Shown: positions 51,434 through 60,584 of the stretch, in pieces
How positions within the stretch are numbered: position 1 is the first letter of the stretch
How the letters are laid out: every line of letters begins with the position of its first letter
Assembly: GCA_012797975.1 (NCBI GenBank)
Contig: JAAZOD010000007.1
Coordinates: 1-64,000 of the forward strand
Reading direction: 5' to 3'
Source of the DNA: Pelolinea sp.
GTDB taxonomy: Bacteria > Chloroflexota > Anaerolineae > Anaerolineales > Anaerolineaceae
Length of the DNA: 64,000 nt
Notes under the pieces: model-generated
Databases searched by the model: none
What the model was told of the DNA's origin: nothing
The model's input: the letters and a program-made list of their open reading frames with translations, nothing else
Translations under genes and position numbers: made by a program

Positions 51434-51865
51434 TCACTTTTTATATCGGATCAGGATTTGCCCATGCTTTACCTGGTCTCCGTTTGCAACCAAGACTTCG
51501 CTGATCACACCTTCACAGTTTGCGCGAATGGAATTTTTCATCTTCATCGCTTCGAGCACACACAGTTCCTGCCCATACTGCACCGCATCACCAGCTTTGA
51601 CCAAGACCTCGATGATTACCCCGGGAATGGGAGCGGCAACTTCGCTGCCAACGTTCCCGGTGTTGGTTACCGGGGCTTCGATCTTGATCTCTTTCATGGT
51701 TGAAGCAGTGTCAATTGGTAAGGATTGAGAAGGAGAAGGTAAGATGGTTTCTTCCGGCCATACTTCAATGGTTTCCCCATCCACACTGGCTTGAATAGGC
51801 CTGGCATGGATATCGCCAATGACAACTTCATAAGTAGTATTTTGGATTTTGACGTGGATTTTCAT
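51434..51865 (-). CDS. Biotin carboxyl carrier subunit of the decarboxylase
   Basis: A 143-residue protein: an N-terminal beta-rich domain, an Ala/Pro/Ser linker, and a C-terminal biotinyl domain with the biotin-accepting Lys in VLEAMKMKNSI. It shuttles CO2 from the carboxyltransferase to the beta subunit. Start at ATG 51865 has GAGG 6 bases upstream; the GTG at 51877 overlaps the gamma gene end. Confidence 0.92.
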   Translation of the reverse strand: MKIHVKIQNTTYEVVIGDIHARPIQASVDGETIEVWPEETILPSPSQSLPIDTASTMKEIKIEAPVTNTGNVGSEVAAPIPGVIIEVLVKAGDAVQYGQELCVLEAMKMKNSIRANCEGVISEVLVANGDQVKHGQILIRYKK

Positions 51866-51873
51866 TCCGATCC

Positions 51874-52209
51874 TCACTTGCCGCGTTTGTTATATGAAAA
51901 TTGCTGATAATTACGATGCAGGCTTTGCCAGGGGCTGAGAACTTCCTGCTGAGAGATGGGAGCAGAAACTGCGGTGGAATTTTGCAAACTGATGGCAGTG
52001 ACCACTGCAGCCGCGGCCGCCTTTTGTTTCATCGATCGATCATCAAGGGTGGAAGCCGGTTCATGGCTGGGTTCTTCTGCCTTTTCCCGTTTTCGTGTAA
52101 TACGTACCAACAGTTCCATCATTCCCCACAACAGTAAAATGCCAATAAAAACCAGCACCATTCCCAAGAGCGTGATCCATAATGCAGTGGATAAATCTGA
52201 ATTTCCCAT
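51874..52209 (-). CDS. OadG-like gamma subunit of the Na+-decarboxylase
   Basis: A small (about 111 residues) single-helix protein: membrane segment ALWITLLGMVLVFIGILLLW, then a basic, Ala-rich cytosolic tail. This is the usual layout of OadG/MmdC subunits, which hold the complex together and anchor it. ATG 52209 is preferred as it starts after the mmdA stop; an upstream start at 52236 would overlap it. Confidence 0.8.
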   Translation of the reverse strand: MGNSDLSTALWITLLGMVLVFIGILLLWGMMELLVRITRKREKAEEPSHEPASTLDDRSMKQKAAAAAVVTAISLQNSTAVSAPISQQEVLSPWQSLHRNYQQFSYNKRGK

Positions 52210-52216
52210 GCTTACT

Positions 52217-53767
52217 CTATACCGGGGAATTCCCATGCTTCCGCATGGGATGCTGTATCTGTTTCTGATGCAGTGTTTTCAATGCGGAAATAATGATGGG
52301 TCGGGTTTGGCTTGGTTCGATTACATCATCGATGTGACCCGCCTGTGCCGCTGCATAAGGATTGAGGAATTTTTCCTTGTAGACCTCAGTCAAGGCATTC
52401 CGCTCTTTCGTTGGGTCTTCCGCATTCTTGATCTGATTGGCATAGAGGATATTAGCGGCTCCTTCGGGACCCATGACCGCGATCTCTGCACTGGGCCAGG
52501 CAAAAGTGAAATCGGTGCCCAGGTATTTACTGCTCATGACGATATAAGCGCCGCCGTAAGCCTTGCGGGTTACAACACTCACCTTGGCAACGGTTGATTC
52601 GGAATAAGCAAACAGCACTTTTGCGCCGTGACGGATGATTCCGTGATGTTCTTGGTTGACCCCCGGCAAGAAACCAGGTGAGTCAACAAAGGTAATGATA
52701 GGCAAGTTGAAACAATCGCACATGCGGACGAAACGGCAGATCTTATCGGATGCATCAATATCGATCACTCCTGCCATGATGCTGGGTTCCTGTGCGATGA
52801 TCCCAACCGAACCTCCATCCATCCTGGCGAATCCGACGACTGCATTCGGTGCAAAAGTTGCCTGCAGTTCAATAAAAGAGCTGCGGTCCACGATGCGATT
52901 AATCACATCATGCATAGAATAAGGTACGGTCGAATCAACCGGCACCATGTTGTTCAGTTCCAAATCAGCGCGCAAGGCATCATCCGATGGGGCAATAAAG
53001 GGAGGATTTTCAGCATTGTTGGCGGGCAGGTAGCTGAGCACCGTACGGCAGAGCCGCAGTGCGTCACTTTCGGATTTGGCGGTCAAACTGGCTGTTCCGC
53101 TGGTAGAGAGATGTATGTTCGCACCACCCAGATTTTCAAAATCGACTTCCTCGCCAGTGACCGTTTTGATCACGTTGGGACCGGTAAGGAACATATAGGA
53201 TTGCTTTTCGACCATGATGATCAGATCGGTCAGGGCAGGAGAATAGGCAGCTCCCCCGGCACAGGGGCCTAAAATGATGCTGATCTGTGGGATGATCCCT
53301 GAATACTGGGAATTCCTGCGGAAGATCTCGCCATAACCTCCCAAGCTGTAAACGCCCTCCTGAATGCGCGCGCCGCCTGAGTCGATCAAGCCGATGATCG
53401 GAGCGCCGTTTTCGTATGCCAGGTCCATGATTCGGCAAATCTTCTTGCTCTGCATTTCGCCCAAGGCTCCACCTTTGATGGTAAAGTCCTGCGCATAGAC
53501 AAATACCATACGCCCGTTGATCTGTCCGTAACCAGTGACAACCCCATCTCCCAGGTCCTTTTCAACATCCACCTCACCGAAATCAGCGCGAGGGGTGATG
53601 AACTGCCCGATCTCATGAAAACTGCCTGCATCCAGTAATTCAGCCAGGCGTTCCCGTGCGGTCATTTTTCCCTTTTGGTGTTGCTTGGCGATCTTCTCTT
53701 CCCCACCCCCTAAGAATGCTTCTTTACGCATTTCCGATAGTTTTTTTAATTTCTCATCATTTGTCAT
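52217..53767 (-). CDS. mmdA: Acyl-CoA carboxyltransferase subunit (methylmalonyl-CoA decarboxylase alpha-like)
   Basis: A 516-residue PccB/MmdA-type carboxyltransferase with two crotonase-fold halves: IGLIDSGGARIQEGVYSLGG in the N-terminal half and TFVDSPGFLPGVNQEHHGII with KAYGGAYIVMSSKYLG in the C-terminal half. With the three downstream subunits it forms a membrane Na+ pump that decarboxylates methylmalonyl-CoA (or a related acyl-CoA) to drive Na+ export. No mutase or epimerase gene is nearby, so the substrate is inferred from the subunit type. Confidence 0.92.
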   Translation of the reverse strand: MTNDEKLKKLSEMRKEAFLGGGEEKIAKQHQKGKMTARERLAELLDAGSFHEIGQFITPRADFGEVDVEKDLGDGVVTGYGQINGRMVFVYAQDFTIKGGALGEMQSKKICRIMDLAYENGAPIIGLIDSGGARIQEGVYSLGGYGEIFRRNSQYSGIIPQISIILGPCAGGAAYSPALTDLIIMVEKQSYMFLTGPNVIKTVTGEEVDFENLGGANIHLSTSGTASLTAKSESDALRLCRTVLSYLPANNAENPPFIAPSDDALRADLELNNMVPVDSTVPYSMHDVINRIVDRSSFIELQATFAPNAVVGFARMDGGSVGIIAQEPSIMAGVIDIDASDKICRFVRMCDCFNLPIITFVDSPGFLPGVNQEHHGIIRHGAKVLFAYSESTVAKVSVVTRKAYGGAYIVMSSKYLGTDFTFAWPSAEIAVMGPEGAANILYANQIKNAEDPTKERNALTEVYKEKFLNPYAAAQAGHIDDVIEPSQTRPIIISALKTLHQKQIQHPMRKHGNSPV

Positions 53768-53920
53768 GATCTTTCCCTATCTCATTCTTGAATATGTCTA
53801 TTGTAATTAGAAAGCATGAATCCTGAAAGATTGTAGGGGAAAAGCTCGCAGATGGATAGGTACGTTAATACTGAGTTTTATGGAATGGTATCGGTTCAAT
53901 TGGAGCGGGTTTTCAAGCAG

Positions 53921-54892
53921 TTATGAACCTTCCAGGCGATGTAAAATGCGCAAACATGCAAAAGTCAACCAGCGTGAGGATTCCCGCTTTTGGCCAAAGT
54001 CCCAATCTTTCCATGCCATCCAAACTGACTCGGGGGTGAAACGCTGATCGGTGCCCTCTTTTGTGCGCAGAACATCCAACATTTCTTGCAGGCGCGGATC
54101 GTCTTTTATCCAGGCAAATTGAGAAAGAACATCCAGCACATGCAGCAGATCGTACCAAACAAAAGGTGCTTTCAACTTGCAGAAATCTGTTCCCATGTAA
54201 AAAATGTAGGGATGCATGACTGTGCGCTCTTTCCAAAGTGAAAGCTGTGTTTCAATCCCACCTCTGCATACTGTGCTATCGTGCAGACTCTTTTCTTGGG
54301 CGAGTGCTTTCAGCATGATCAGGTTGGCATACGGACAGGGGTCACTTTTCTGCCCGGGACCGTGGAATTTTCCTATTTCTGGAGAAGCGGTGCATGGCCA
54401 GCCATTTTCTCGTCCCAATCCGCTTAGGAAAGCGGCTGCTGCTTGAACACGTTGGTCTTCGCCATAGCCGAACTTCAATAATGCATAAAGAATGAGCGGG
54501 GTGTCGCACAACGTCCACGCCATGCAGTCTTGTCCTGTTCCCCCAAATGCCTTCGGCATATTCACTAGCACTTGGAAAGGTCCGTTTTGTGAAGAATGTT
54601 CGAAGATACGGTCTGTGATCGTTTCGATTCCCGGATCGTTTTTGGTCAATCCGATTTCTGCCAAGAACGACAATTTATGGATGAAAAGATTGGCATTTTT
54701 ATGGTTGGTGATGGCAGCTCCAGGCCAATCCGATAACTCTGCAACGAGTGCTTTGATCTTTGGATGTTCCAGCATGGACTGGCGTGCCTGTCTTACAACT
54801 GCCAGTCCAGCATCCTCTCCAAGCAGGTCGATGCGTGTGCGGTACTGTACCCAGGCGTCCCCTTCTAATAACCAATCATAGATAGTTTGCAT
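53921..54892 (-). CDS. Terpenoid-cyclase/prenyltransferase-fold-like protein
   Basis: A 323-residue, alpha-helical soluble protein. Repeated helix pairs and segments such as DTPLILYALLKFGYGED, AAAAFLSGLGRENGWPC and WYDLLHVLDVLSQFAW suggest the alpha/alpha barrel of squalene-cyclase-like or glycosidase-like toroids. No DxDD-type cyclase motif is visible, so catalytic function is doubtful. It stands alone, with about 150 empty bases on the upstream side of the decarboxylase operon. Function unknown. Confidence 0.6.
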   Translation of the reverse strand: MQTIYDWLLEGDAWVQYRTRIDLLGEDAGLAVVRQARQSMLEHPKIKALVAELSDWPGAAITNHKNANLFIHKLSFLAEIGLTKNDPGIETITDRIFEHSSQNGPFQVLVNMPKAFGGTGQDCMAWTLCDTPLILYALLKFGYGEDQRVQAAAAFLSGLGRENGWPCTASPEIGKFHGPGQKSDPCPYANLIMLKALAQEKSLHDSTVCRGGIETQLSLWKERTVMHPYIFYMGTDFCKLKAPFVWYDLLHVLDVLSQFAWIKDDPRLQEMLDVLRTKEGTDQRFTPESVWMAWKDWDFGQKRESSRWLTFACLRILHRLEGS

Positions 54893-54928
54893 TTTCCCCT
54901 TCCTTTCCAGTTAAAGAATAAGATCAAA

Positions 54929-55816
54929 TTATTCGATCATTCCCAGCAACATGCTCAAAATGAGCATGAAAGAAATAAATGGACCGGTATATGCCAACAG
55001 ATATGCATAAACGCGCAGTTTTTCATTTTTCATAATCCGAGGGGCGAAAATTGTATTCAAAACATTAAAGATCGTGGCAAGAATGGGAATGATGATAATT
55101 CCTGCTGGAGATTCAAAGAGAACCAGACCAACTTGAATTGCAGCTTGCCTGTTGACCAAAAAACCGAACAGGACAAAGAGCAATAAACTGAGCATGATGC
55201 CAATGATCAGAGGGATATATAAAGCGGGATTGGCACGCATGGCGCGGACTGGCGATTCCATCTGAATGGATTTTCTTTCCAGCGGTGCGATGGAACCCAG
55301 ATAGACCGCCTCTTGAATTCCTTCTTGAAAAGCATCCGCATCAAGCGGAGATAAAAACAGCACCTCCTGTGAAGTTCCAATCAAGATCGCTTTTTGTTGG
55401 CGGGTGGCAAAGAAGAGAATCTCCCCCAGATCCTGATAGAAAAGGCGCCCGGTGAGAATACCGATCCGTTCCAATGAGGGCAGCGGGATGGTGTAACCCA
55501 TCTGGTCATAAGGCCTGATCCACTCGATCTCCTGGATGGGTATGACCATTCTTTGAAAACCCCAGCAAATGGTTAACCCTTCCCGCTCGATGCGGTACTG
55601 GCTGCGAGATACCTGGATAATCTGAAAAAGCATCATGCAGATCAGCAGGGCAAAGAGAATGCCTAGGATATAACCGAGGATGCGATAGCCGGCATTCTGC
55701 ATGGAAATGGCGATCAGGAAACTTCCGCCGCTCAAGCCAGCCAATAAAAAACAAAAAATGAACAAGTTCCCTATTGTCTTCTTTACAGGCAGTTGGAAGA
55801 TCTGTTCACCATCCAT
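54929..55816 (-). CDS. Membrane protein with a PH-like domain
   Basis: About 295 residues: two N-terminal helices (about 15-70), a beta-rich central domain (IERE-GLTICWGFQRMVIPI, EILFFATRQQKAILIG) like a bacterial PH domain, and two or three C-terminal helices. No enzymatic motif. ATG 55816 follows the aminotransferase stop directly; an ATG at 55849 would overlap that gene. Function unknown. Confidence 0.65.
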   Translation of the reverse strand: MDGEQIFQLPVKKTIGNLFIFCFLLAGLSGGSFLIAISMQNAGYRILGYILGILFALLICMMLFQIIQVSRSQYRIEREGLTICWGFQRMVIPIQEIEWIRPYDQMGYTIPLPSLERIGILTGRLFYQDLGEILFFATRQQKAILIGTSQEVLFLSPLDADAFQEGIQEAVYLGSIAPLERKSIQMESPVRAMRANPALYIPLIIGIMLSLLLFVLFGFLVNRQAAIQVGLVLFESPAGIIIIPILATIFNVLNTIFAPRIMKNEKLRVYAYLLAYTGPFISFMLILSMLLGMIE

Positions 55817-55817
55817 A

Positions 55818-57002
55818 TTACAGCGATTTTCGAATCCCTTCGCAAACATGCAGCACTTCTTCTTCTGTCATTACGCTGGAAAAAGGAAGTGCCAGTCCGC
55901 GATTTCCCAGGTCTTCGGTTACCGGGAAATCCCCTGTTTGAAATCCGAATTGGTCTACCAAGAAAGGTTGTAAATGGATCGGCAAGAAATAGGGACGGAC
56001 AGGGATATCGTTTGCGACCATCCGTTTCGCAAATGTATCACGATCCACTGGTTTTTTCACTCTGATCACATAGACAAACCAGCTCATGCGGGTGGTCGTT
56101 GGCAGGACCTGGGGGGTTTCAATTTGAGGAAATTCCTGCAGGTATTTCTGATACCAGGCTGCTACCTGCATGCGATTTTCAAGCATGTGATCAAGGCGTT
56201 GTATTTGTGAAAGCCCCAATGCTGCACTCATCTCATCCAATCGGTAGTTATAACCCAAGAAGGTATGCTGTAGCCATGCATCGCCGGGAGCACGTCCCTG
56301 GTTTCGCAAAGCCAGCATAAAGGCGGCCGCTTCATCATCGTTGGTGACAATGATCCCACCTTCCCCGGTGGTGATCTGTTTATTGGGATAGAAGGCAAAA
56401 ACTCCGTATTTTCCGAAGGTTCCAGCCGGCTTCCCTTTATATTCAGCTCCCAGGGCTTCGCAGGCATCTTCGATCAGGGTCAATTCATTTTCCTCACAGA
56501 GTGTCTTGATTACATCGTAATCAGCAGGTTGGCCGAACACATCCACTGCCAGTACAGCCTTGAGCTTTTTGTAATTTTCACAACCTTTGCGGGGCAGCCA
56601 GCGCTTGGCAGCTTTTCCACCCTGTTTTAGATCTTGGATGGCTTGCTGCAACTGAACCGGATCCATATTGCCGTTGATGGGATCAACATCCACAAAAACC
56701 GGAATGGCTTTTTCAAACAGGATCACATTGGTGGAAGAAATGAAGGAAAAAGGTGTGGTGATGACAAGGTCACCCTGTTCAATGCCAGCCGAGCGGATGC
56801 AAAGATGGAGACCGGTTGTGCCGGAACTGACCCCCAGAGCGTGGCGGCTGCCAGTTCTTTTACAGATGGCTTGTTCGAACTGGTCGATCTTCGGGCCCAT
56901 GCTCAAATAGGTGGTATTCAAGACTTCCAGCACTGCTTTGCGGTCATCGTCGTTGATTTCAGGGGATGACATGGGAACAGAATTCTGATTTTCTTTTTTC
57001 AT
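55818..57002 (-). CDS. DegT/DnrJ/EryC1-family sugar aminotransferase
   Basis: A 394-residue PLP enzyme: SSGTTGLHLCIRSAGI near residue 58, DACEALGAEYKG with the PLP ring-stacking residues, and FAFYPNKQITTGEGG with the Schiff-base Lys in NKQ. It transfers an amino group to a nucleotide-linked 4-keto (or 3-keto) sugar for surface glycans. The nearby NeuD-like acyltransferase (59.2 kb) could act on its product. No dehydratase gene is in the window. Confidence 0.9.
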   Translation of the reverse strand: MKKENQNSVPMSSPEINDDDRKAVLEVLNTTYLSMGPKIDQFEQAICKRTGSRHALGVSSGTTGLHLCIRSAGIEQGDLVITTPFSFISSTNVILFEKAIPVFVDVDPINGNMDPVQLQQAIQDLKQGGKAAKRWLPRKGCENYKKLKAVLAVDVFGQPADYDVIKTLCEENELTLIEDACEALGAEYKGKPAGTFGKYGVFAFYPNKQITTGEGGIIVTNDDEAAAFMLALRNQGRAPGDAWLQHTFLGYNYRLDEMSAALGLSQIQRLDHMLENRMQVAAWYQKYLQEFPQIETPQVLPTTTRMSWFVYVIRVKKPVDRDTFAKRMVANDIPVRPYFLPIHLQPFLVDQFGFQTGDFPVTEDLGNRGLALPFSSVMTEEEVLHVCEGIRKSL

Positions 57003-57034
57003 TGTTTACCTTTATGCACTTTTCCAATATGACT

Positions 57035-58750
57035 TTAAAGATTGGACCGGGATTGGATTAAAAATTCAGCGATGTGTTCCAATCTGATCACTTGTTGCGA
57101 ATGCTCCTCTTTTCTGGATTTTATTTCAATTCCGCCGTTTGATAAAGAGCGGGAGCTGACGGTCAACCGTAGCGGTATGCCCAACAGATCAGCGTCATTG
57201 AACTTCACACCCGGGCTTACCATACGGTCATCGTAAAGAACCTGGAAACCTGCTTCAAGCAATTGGGAATATAATGCTTCGGCTGTTTTGCGGGTTTCGC
57301 CGCTTTTGTCTTCGATATGGATAAGATATACCAGGAAGGGTGCCAGATGGCTGGGCCAGATGAGCCCTTTATCATCATGGTGTTCTTCGGCAATGCAGCT
57401 CATCAGTCTGCCCAAGCCAATGCCGTAGGAACCCATCACGATCGGCTTGGATATGCCATCCTCGTCCAGATAGTTACATCCCATGCGTTCCGAATAGAAA
57501 GTGCCTAATTTAAAGATATTTCCTACTTCCACGCCGCGCTGGCTTGAAAGAGGTTTGCCACATTCGGGGCAGGGCAATCCCTGGTCGGCGCAGGCGATAT
57601 CAGCAACGATATCTGCCCGAAAATCCCGCCCAAAATTTACATTCAGCAGGTGATAGCCAGTTTCATTGGCGCCCGCCACGAAATTGTGCAGATTGGGTAT
57701 CTCATCATCCACTACGATCAAAATGTTCTTCAAGCCGATCGGGGAGGCATATCCGGGAACGGCACCGCTGGGTCTGATCTCTTCATCGAGCGCCGGACGC
57801 AGTTGAGCAGCATGCAGGATATGGCTGAGCTTGGTTTCGTTCAATTCCAGATCCCCTCGCAAAAGTGCCAGCACTAACTGCCAGACGCCTTCGATCTCTG
57901 CCATCATGAATACTGCTTTGGCGGTCTGCTCTGCTGAGATATGTAAATAATCCACCAATTCAGCGATGGTCTTCTTATCCGGTGTGGTGACCTTTTCAAT
58001 TTCCTTTAATGGCTCTGTACTGCTTGGCTTTTTTTGAAATGCTGCAATCTGGCGGTTGGCAGCATACTGGCAGGATGGGCAGAGGATAATGGTGTCTTCG
58101 CCGATTGGAGTGAGGTACATAAATTCATGGGCAAAGGTACCACCCATCATTCCGGTGTCTGATTTGATTGCCATGACCGGCAACTTGCAACGTTCGAAGA
58201 TGCGTGTATAGGCATGAAAATGTGCTTGATATTGTTTATCCAACCCTTCCGCGTTGCGGTCCAAACTGTAACTGTCAAGCATGGTAAACTCGCGCGCTCT
58301 GATCAGGCCGGCACGGGGCCTTGGATCATCACGCCACTTGATCTGCATCTGATAGATCAGTGCCGGGAGCTGACGGTACGATTGGATGACATCCCGTGTG
58401 ACTGCTGCAACCGCCTCTTCATGGGTCATGGCCAGCACCATATCACGACCGTTGCGGTCTTTGAACCTGCCCATTTCTTCCTTGATAGAATACCAGCGTC
58501 CGGTTTCTTGCCAAATCTCAGCCGGATGGATGACCGGCAGGGATATTTCCTGGCCGCCTATGGCATTCATTTCTTCCCGGATGATGCCGGAAAGGTTGGC
58601 GAGTGTGCGTTGTGCCAGGGGCAGGTATCCAAAGATGCCGCTGGCGAGAGGGCGCAAATAACCGGCCTGGACAAGGAATTGATACCCGGCTACCTCGTTC
58701 GATTCTGCAGACCTGCGCAGCGTTTGATTAAATAATTGCGAGACTCTCAT
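57035..58750 (-). CDS. proS: Prolyl-tRNA synthetase (bacterial type)
   Basis: A 571-residue class II enzyme: motif 2 region RDDPRPRAGLIRAREFTMLDSY, motif 3 GSYGIGLGRLMSCIAEEHHD, and the bacterial-type editing insertion between them (about 225-380; includes AVFMMAEIEGVWQLVLALL). The C-terminal anticodon-binding domain follows (YDDRMVSPGVKFNDADLLGIP). Length is typical. It heads a run of loosely linked minus-strand genes. Confidence 0.97.
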   Translation of the reverse strand: MRVSQLFNQTLRRSAESNEVAGYQFLVQAGYLRPLASGIFGYLPLAQRTLANLSGIIREEMNAIGGQEISLPVIHPAEIWQETGRWYSIKEEMGRFKDRNGRDMVLAMTHEEAVAAVTRDVIQSYRQLPALIYQMQIKWRDDPRPRAGLIRAREFTMLDSYSLDRNAEGLDKQYQAHFHAYTRIFERCKLPVMAIKSDTGMMGGTFAHEFMYLTPIGEDTIILCPSCQYAANRQIAAFQKKPSSTEPLKEIEKVTTPDKKTIAELVDYLHISAEQTAKAVFMMAEIEGVWQLVLALLRGDLELNETKLSHILHAAQLRPALDEEIRPSGAVPGYASPIGLKNILIVVDDEIPNLHNFVAGANETGYHLLNVNFGRDFRADIVADIACADQGLPCPECGKPLSSQRGVEVGNIFKLGTFYSERMGCNYLDEDGISKPIVMGSYGIGLGRLMSCIAEEHHDDKGLIWPSHLAPFLVYLIHIEDKSGETRKTAEALYSQLLEAGFQVLYDDRMVSPGVKFNDADLLGIPLRLTVSSRSLSNGGIEIKSRKEEHSQQVIRLEHIAEFLIQSRSNL

Positions 58751-58768
58751 TCTCTACTAAAAAGAAAA

Positions 58769-59209
58769 CTATTCTTTCTCTGATTCGGGTTCTTGATCCG
58801 TCTTTGCGGTTTCCACCGGCAGTTCTTCAAATTCCAGAGTGACCTGTTCTTCCATGGTGATATTCCCGCGCAGGAAGGCCCCTTCTTCGGTGGAAAAAGC
58901 AACGATCTTGACATCTCCCCACACATGGCCGGTGCTGCGGATCTCCAATTTTTCTGCGGTGATGTTACCTTTGATGGCACCTGCCACAATGACGGTGTTG
59001 GCTTGTACATTCTCACAAGTAATACGACCTGTTTCACCAACCACCAGCAAACCGTTCAGATTGATTTCGCCTTCAAAGGTTCCCTCAATACGCACTCCAC
59101 CCTTGCCTTTAATGGAACCCTTCCAGATGATGCCGGTTCCCAGCACGGATGTAACCCGTTCAATCGGTGTGATTTCCGCTCGAGCGTTGGGGGTATTTCG
59201 ACGAAACAT
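58769..59209 (-). CDS. Bactofilin (polymer-forming cytoskeletal protein)
   Basis: A 146-residue bactofilin: GTGIIWKGSIKGKGGVRIEG opens the right-handed beta-helix, with repeats such as GEINLNGLLVVGETGRI and VQANTVIVAGAIKGNI; the C-terminal tail is acidic. Bactofilins form nucleotide-free filaments that scaffold envelope proteins. Unlike the repeat protein at 34.9 kb, it has no signal peptide and so is cytosolic. Confidence 0.9.
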   Translation of the reverse strand: MFRRNTPNARAEITPIERVTSVLGTGIIWKGSIKGKGGVRIEGTFEGEINLNGLLVVGETGRITCENVQANTVIVAGAIKGNITAEKLEIRSTGHVWGDVKIVAFSTEEGAFLRGNITMEEQVTLEFEELPVETAKTDQEPESEKE

Positions 59210-59220
59210 GGTTTTTTCTC

Positions 59221-59961
59221 CTAAGCGGTCCTTGTTTTGGGCAGGTCACGGGGTGGCCATACCATTCCGGCATAGACCCTTCCTCCCTGGGGTACATTGC
59301 CTTTGATGGTAGCGCCGTTGGCAATGCGTGCAAAGCTGCCAATATGCACGCCAATATTGACGTTGACATTCATTCCCAGTTGAGCAAAATCATCAATGAC
59401 CACGTCTCCAGCCAGCATTGTGCCCGGGGAAAGGTTGACGCATGCTCCGATCACATTATCGTGTGAGATAACCACGGAATTATTGATGAGTGTGCCCATG
59501 CCAACCCGCGCATTCCCGCTGACATAGCTTTGTGCAAGCACCAGCACTCCGGCAGCCAGCCGGGCAGATGGATCGACATGTGCCGTGGGGTGAACAATGG
59601 CAGGGCAAAGGAAACCCGCTTTTGCTAGGATGTGAAATACGTTCAGGCGTACCTGAAAATCTCCGATTCCCCCCACGGAATTCACCGCCATGCGGATCCC
59701 CCGTGCAGCCAGTTCCGGAAGTGCTTCCGCTCCTCCCAGAACCGGGGAACCGATCACATCGGTGCCTTTTTTCATGCCGTCATCGATGATCCCTTCAATC
59801 TGGTAGCATCCCAGCACACGCACAGCTTCGATGATCATTTTGCTTAATCCACCCCCGCCATAAATGATCACTTTGGTCGGATCAAAATCAAAAACGGGAA
59901 CTTTTGTTGCTTCATTTTTTTCTTGCATAGTATTTTTATACCATGAGTCTGGTTGATTCAC
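59221..59961 (-). CDS. NeuD-family sugar O/N-acyltransferase
   Basis: A 246-residue protein: N-terminal Rossmann-like PglD/NeuD domain (KVIIYGGGGLSKMIIEAV) and a left-handed beta-helix of hexapeptide repeats (HPTAHVDPSARLAAGVLVLAQ, NSVVISHDNVIGACVNLSPG). It acetylates amino sugars in glycan precursors. The GTG at 59961 overlaps the stop of the glycosylase gene (GTGA); an ATG at 59928 is also possible. It is plausibly linked with the DegT aminotransferase at 56 kb. Confidence 0.87.
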   Translation of the reverse strand: MNQPDSWYKNTMQEKNEATKVPVFDFDPTKVIIYGGGGLSKMIIEAVRVLGCYQIEGIIDDGMKKGTDVIGSPVLGGAEALPELAARGIRMAVNSVGGIGDFQVRLNVFHILAKAGFLCPAIVHPTAHVDPSARLAAGVLVLAQSYVSGNARVGMGTLINNSVVISHDNVIGACVNLSPGTMLAGDVVIDDFAQLGMNVNVNIGVHIGSFARIANGATIKGNVPQGGRVYAGMVWPPRDLPKTRTA

Positions 59962-60560
59962 TCATCGATTTTCGAGGAGGATACTTGCGCTGTGAAACGC
60001 CAAGGCTTGCTGATCCAAGGTTCGCCGGCATAGGCAATACCAATGCGGGGCGTTGCTTGAATGAATTTATCTGGAATTGTAATCCCTTCTGAAATTAGCA
60101 AAGTCCCTGATTTTTGACACAGGTCACAGCCGTTCAGGCTGCCGTCAATGGCAAGCGCGCGGGTCAGTTTTGCCGGACCGTTGCACCACAAAGCGGGTTT
60201 GATCCCTTCTCGATTTTTAGTGATGATCTCCAGCCCATGAGTGGGGTGGAGGGAGCGGATCAATACCGCAGCAGGATACCCCTCTGCACCGGTTACGCAG
60301 TTCAACAACCAATGCATACCGTAGGTGAAATAGATATAAGCATACCCTGCCGGACCGTACATGACAGCATTGCGCTTCGTTTTTCCGCGGCGGGCGTGAC
60401 AGGCCTGGTCTTGCTCACCATCGTATGCCTCGGTTTCCGAGATGATTCCACCGACCCAATTTTCCCCGATCTGATGAATGAGCTGTTTCCCGATCAATGA
60501 GCGGGCAACATCAACAACCGGTTGTCGGAAAAAATCACGGGAAAGAGTTTTGTTCTTCAT
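59958..60560 (-). CDS. DNA-3-methyladenine glycosylase (AAG/MPG type)
   Basis: A 200-residue member of the AAG family, which excises alkylated purines: RSLIGKQLIHQIGENWVGGI, ISETEAYDGEQDQACHARRG with catalytic Glu in ETEAY, RNAVMYGPAGYAYIYFTYGMH, and the CNGPAKLTRALAID motif. Length and motifs are complete. Neighbours are envelope genes, so it is probably cotranscribed by chance of arrangement. Confidence 0.95.
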   Translation of the reverse strand: MKNKTLSRDFFRQPVVDVARSLIGKQLIHQIGENWVGGIISETEAYDGEQDQACHARRGKTKRNAVMYGPAGYAYIYFTYGMHWLLNCVTGAEGYPAAVLIRSLHPTHGLEIITKNREGIKPALWCNGPAKLTRALAIDGSLNGCDLCQKSGTLLISEGITIPDKFIQATPRIGIAYAGEPWISKPWRFTAQVSSSKIDE

Positions 60561-60584
60561 TTTTCCTAGTATGAGAATCCTGGT

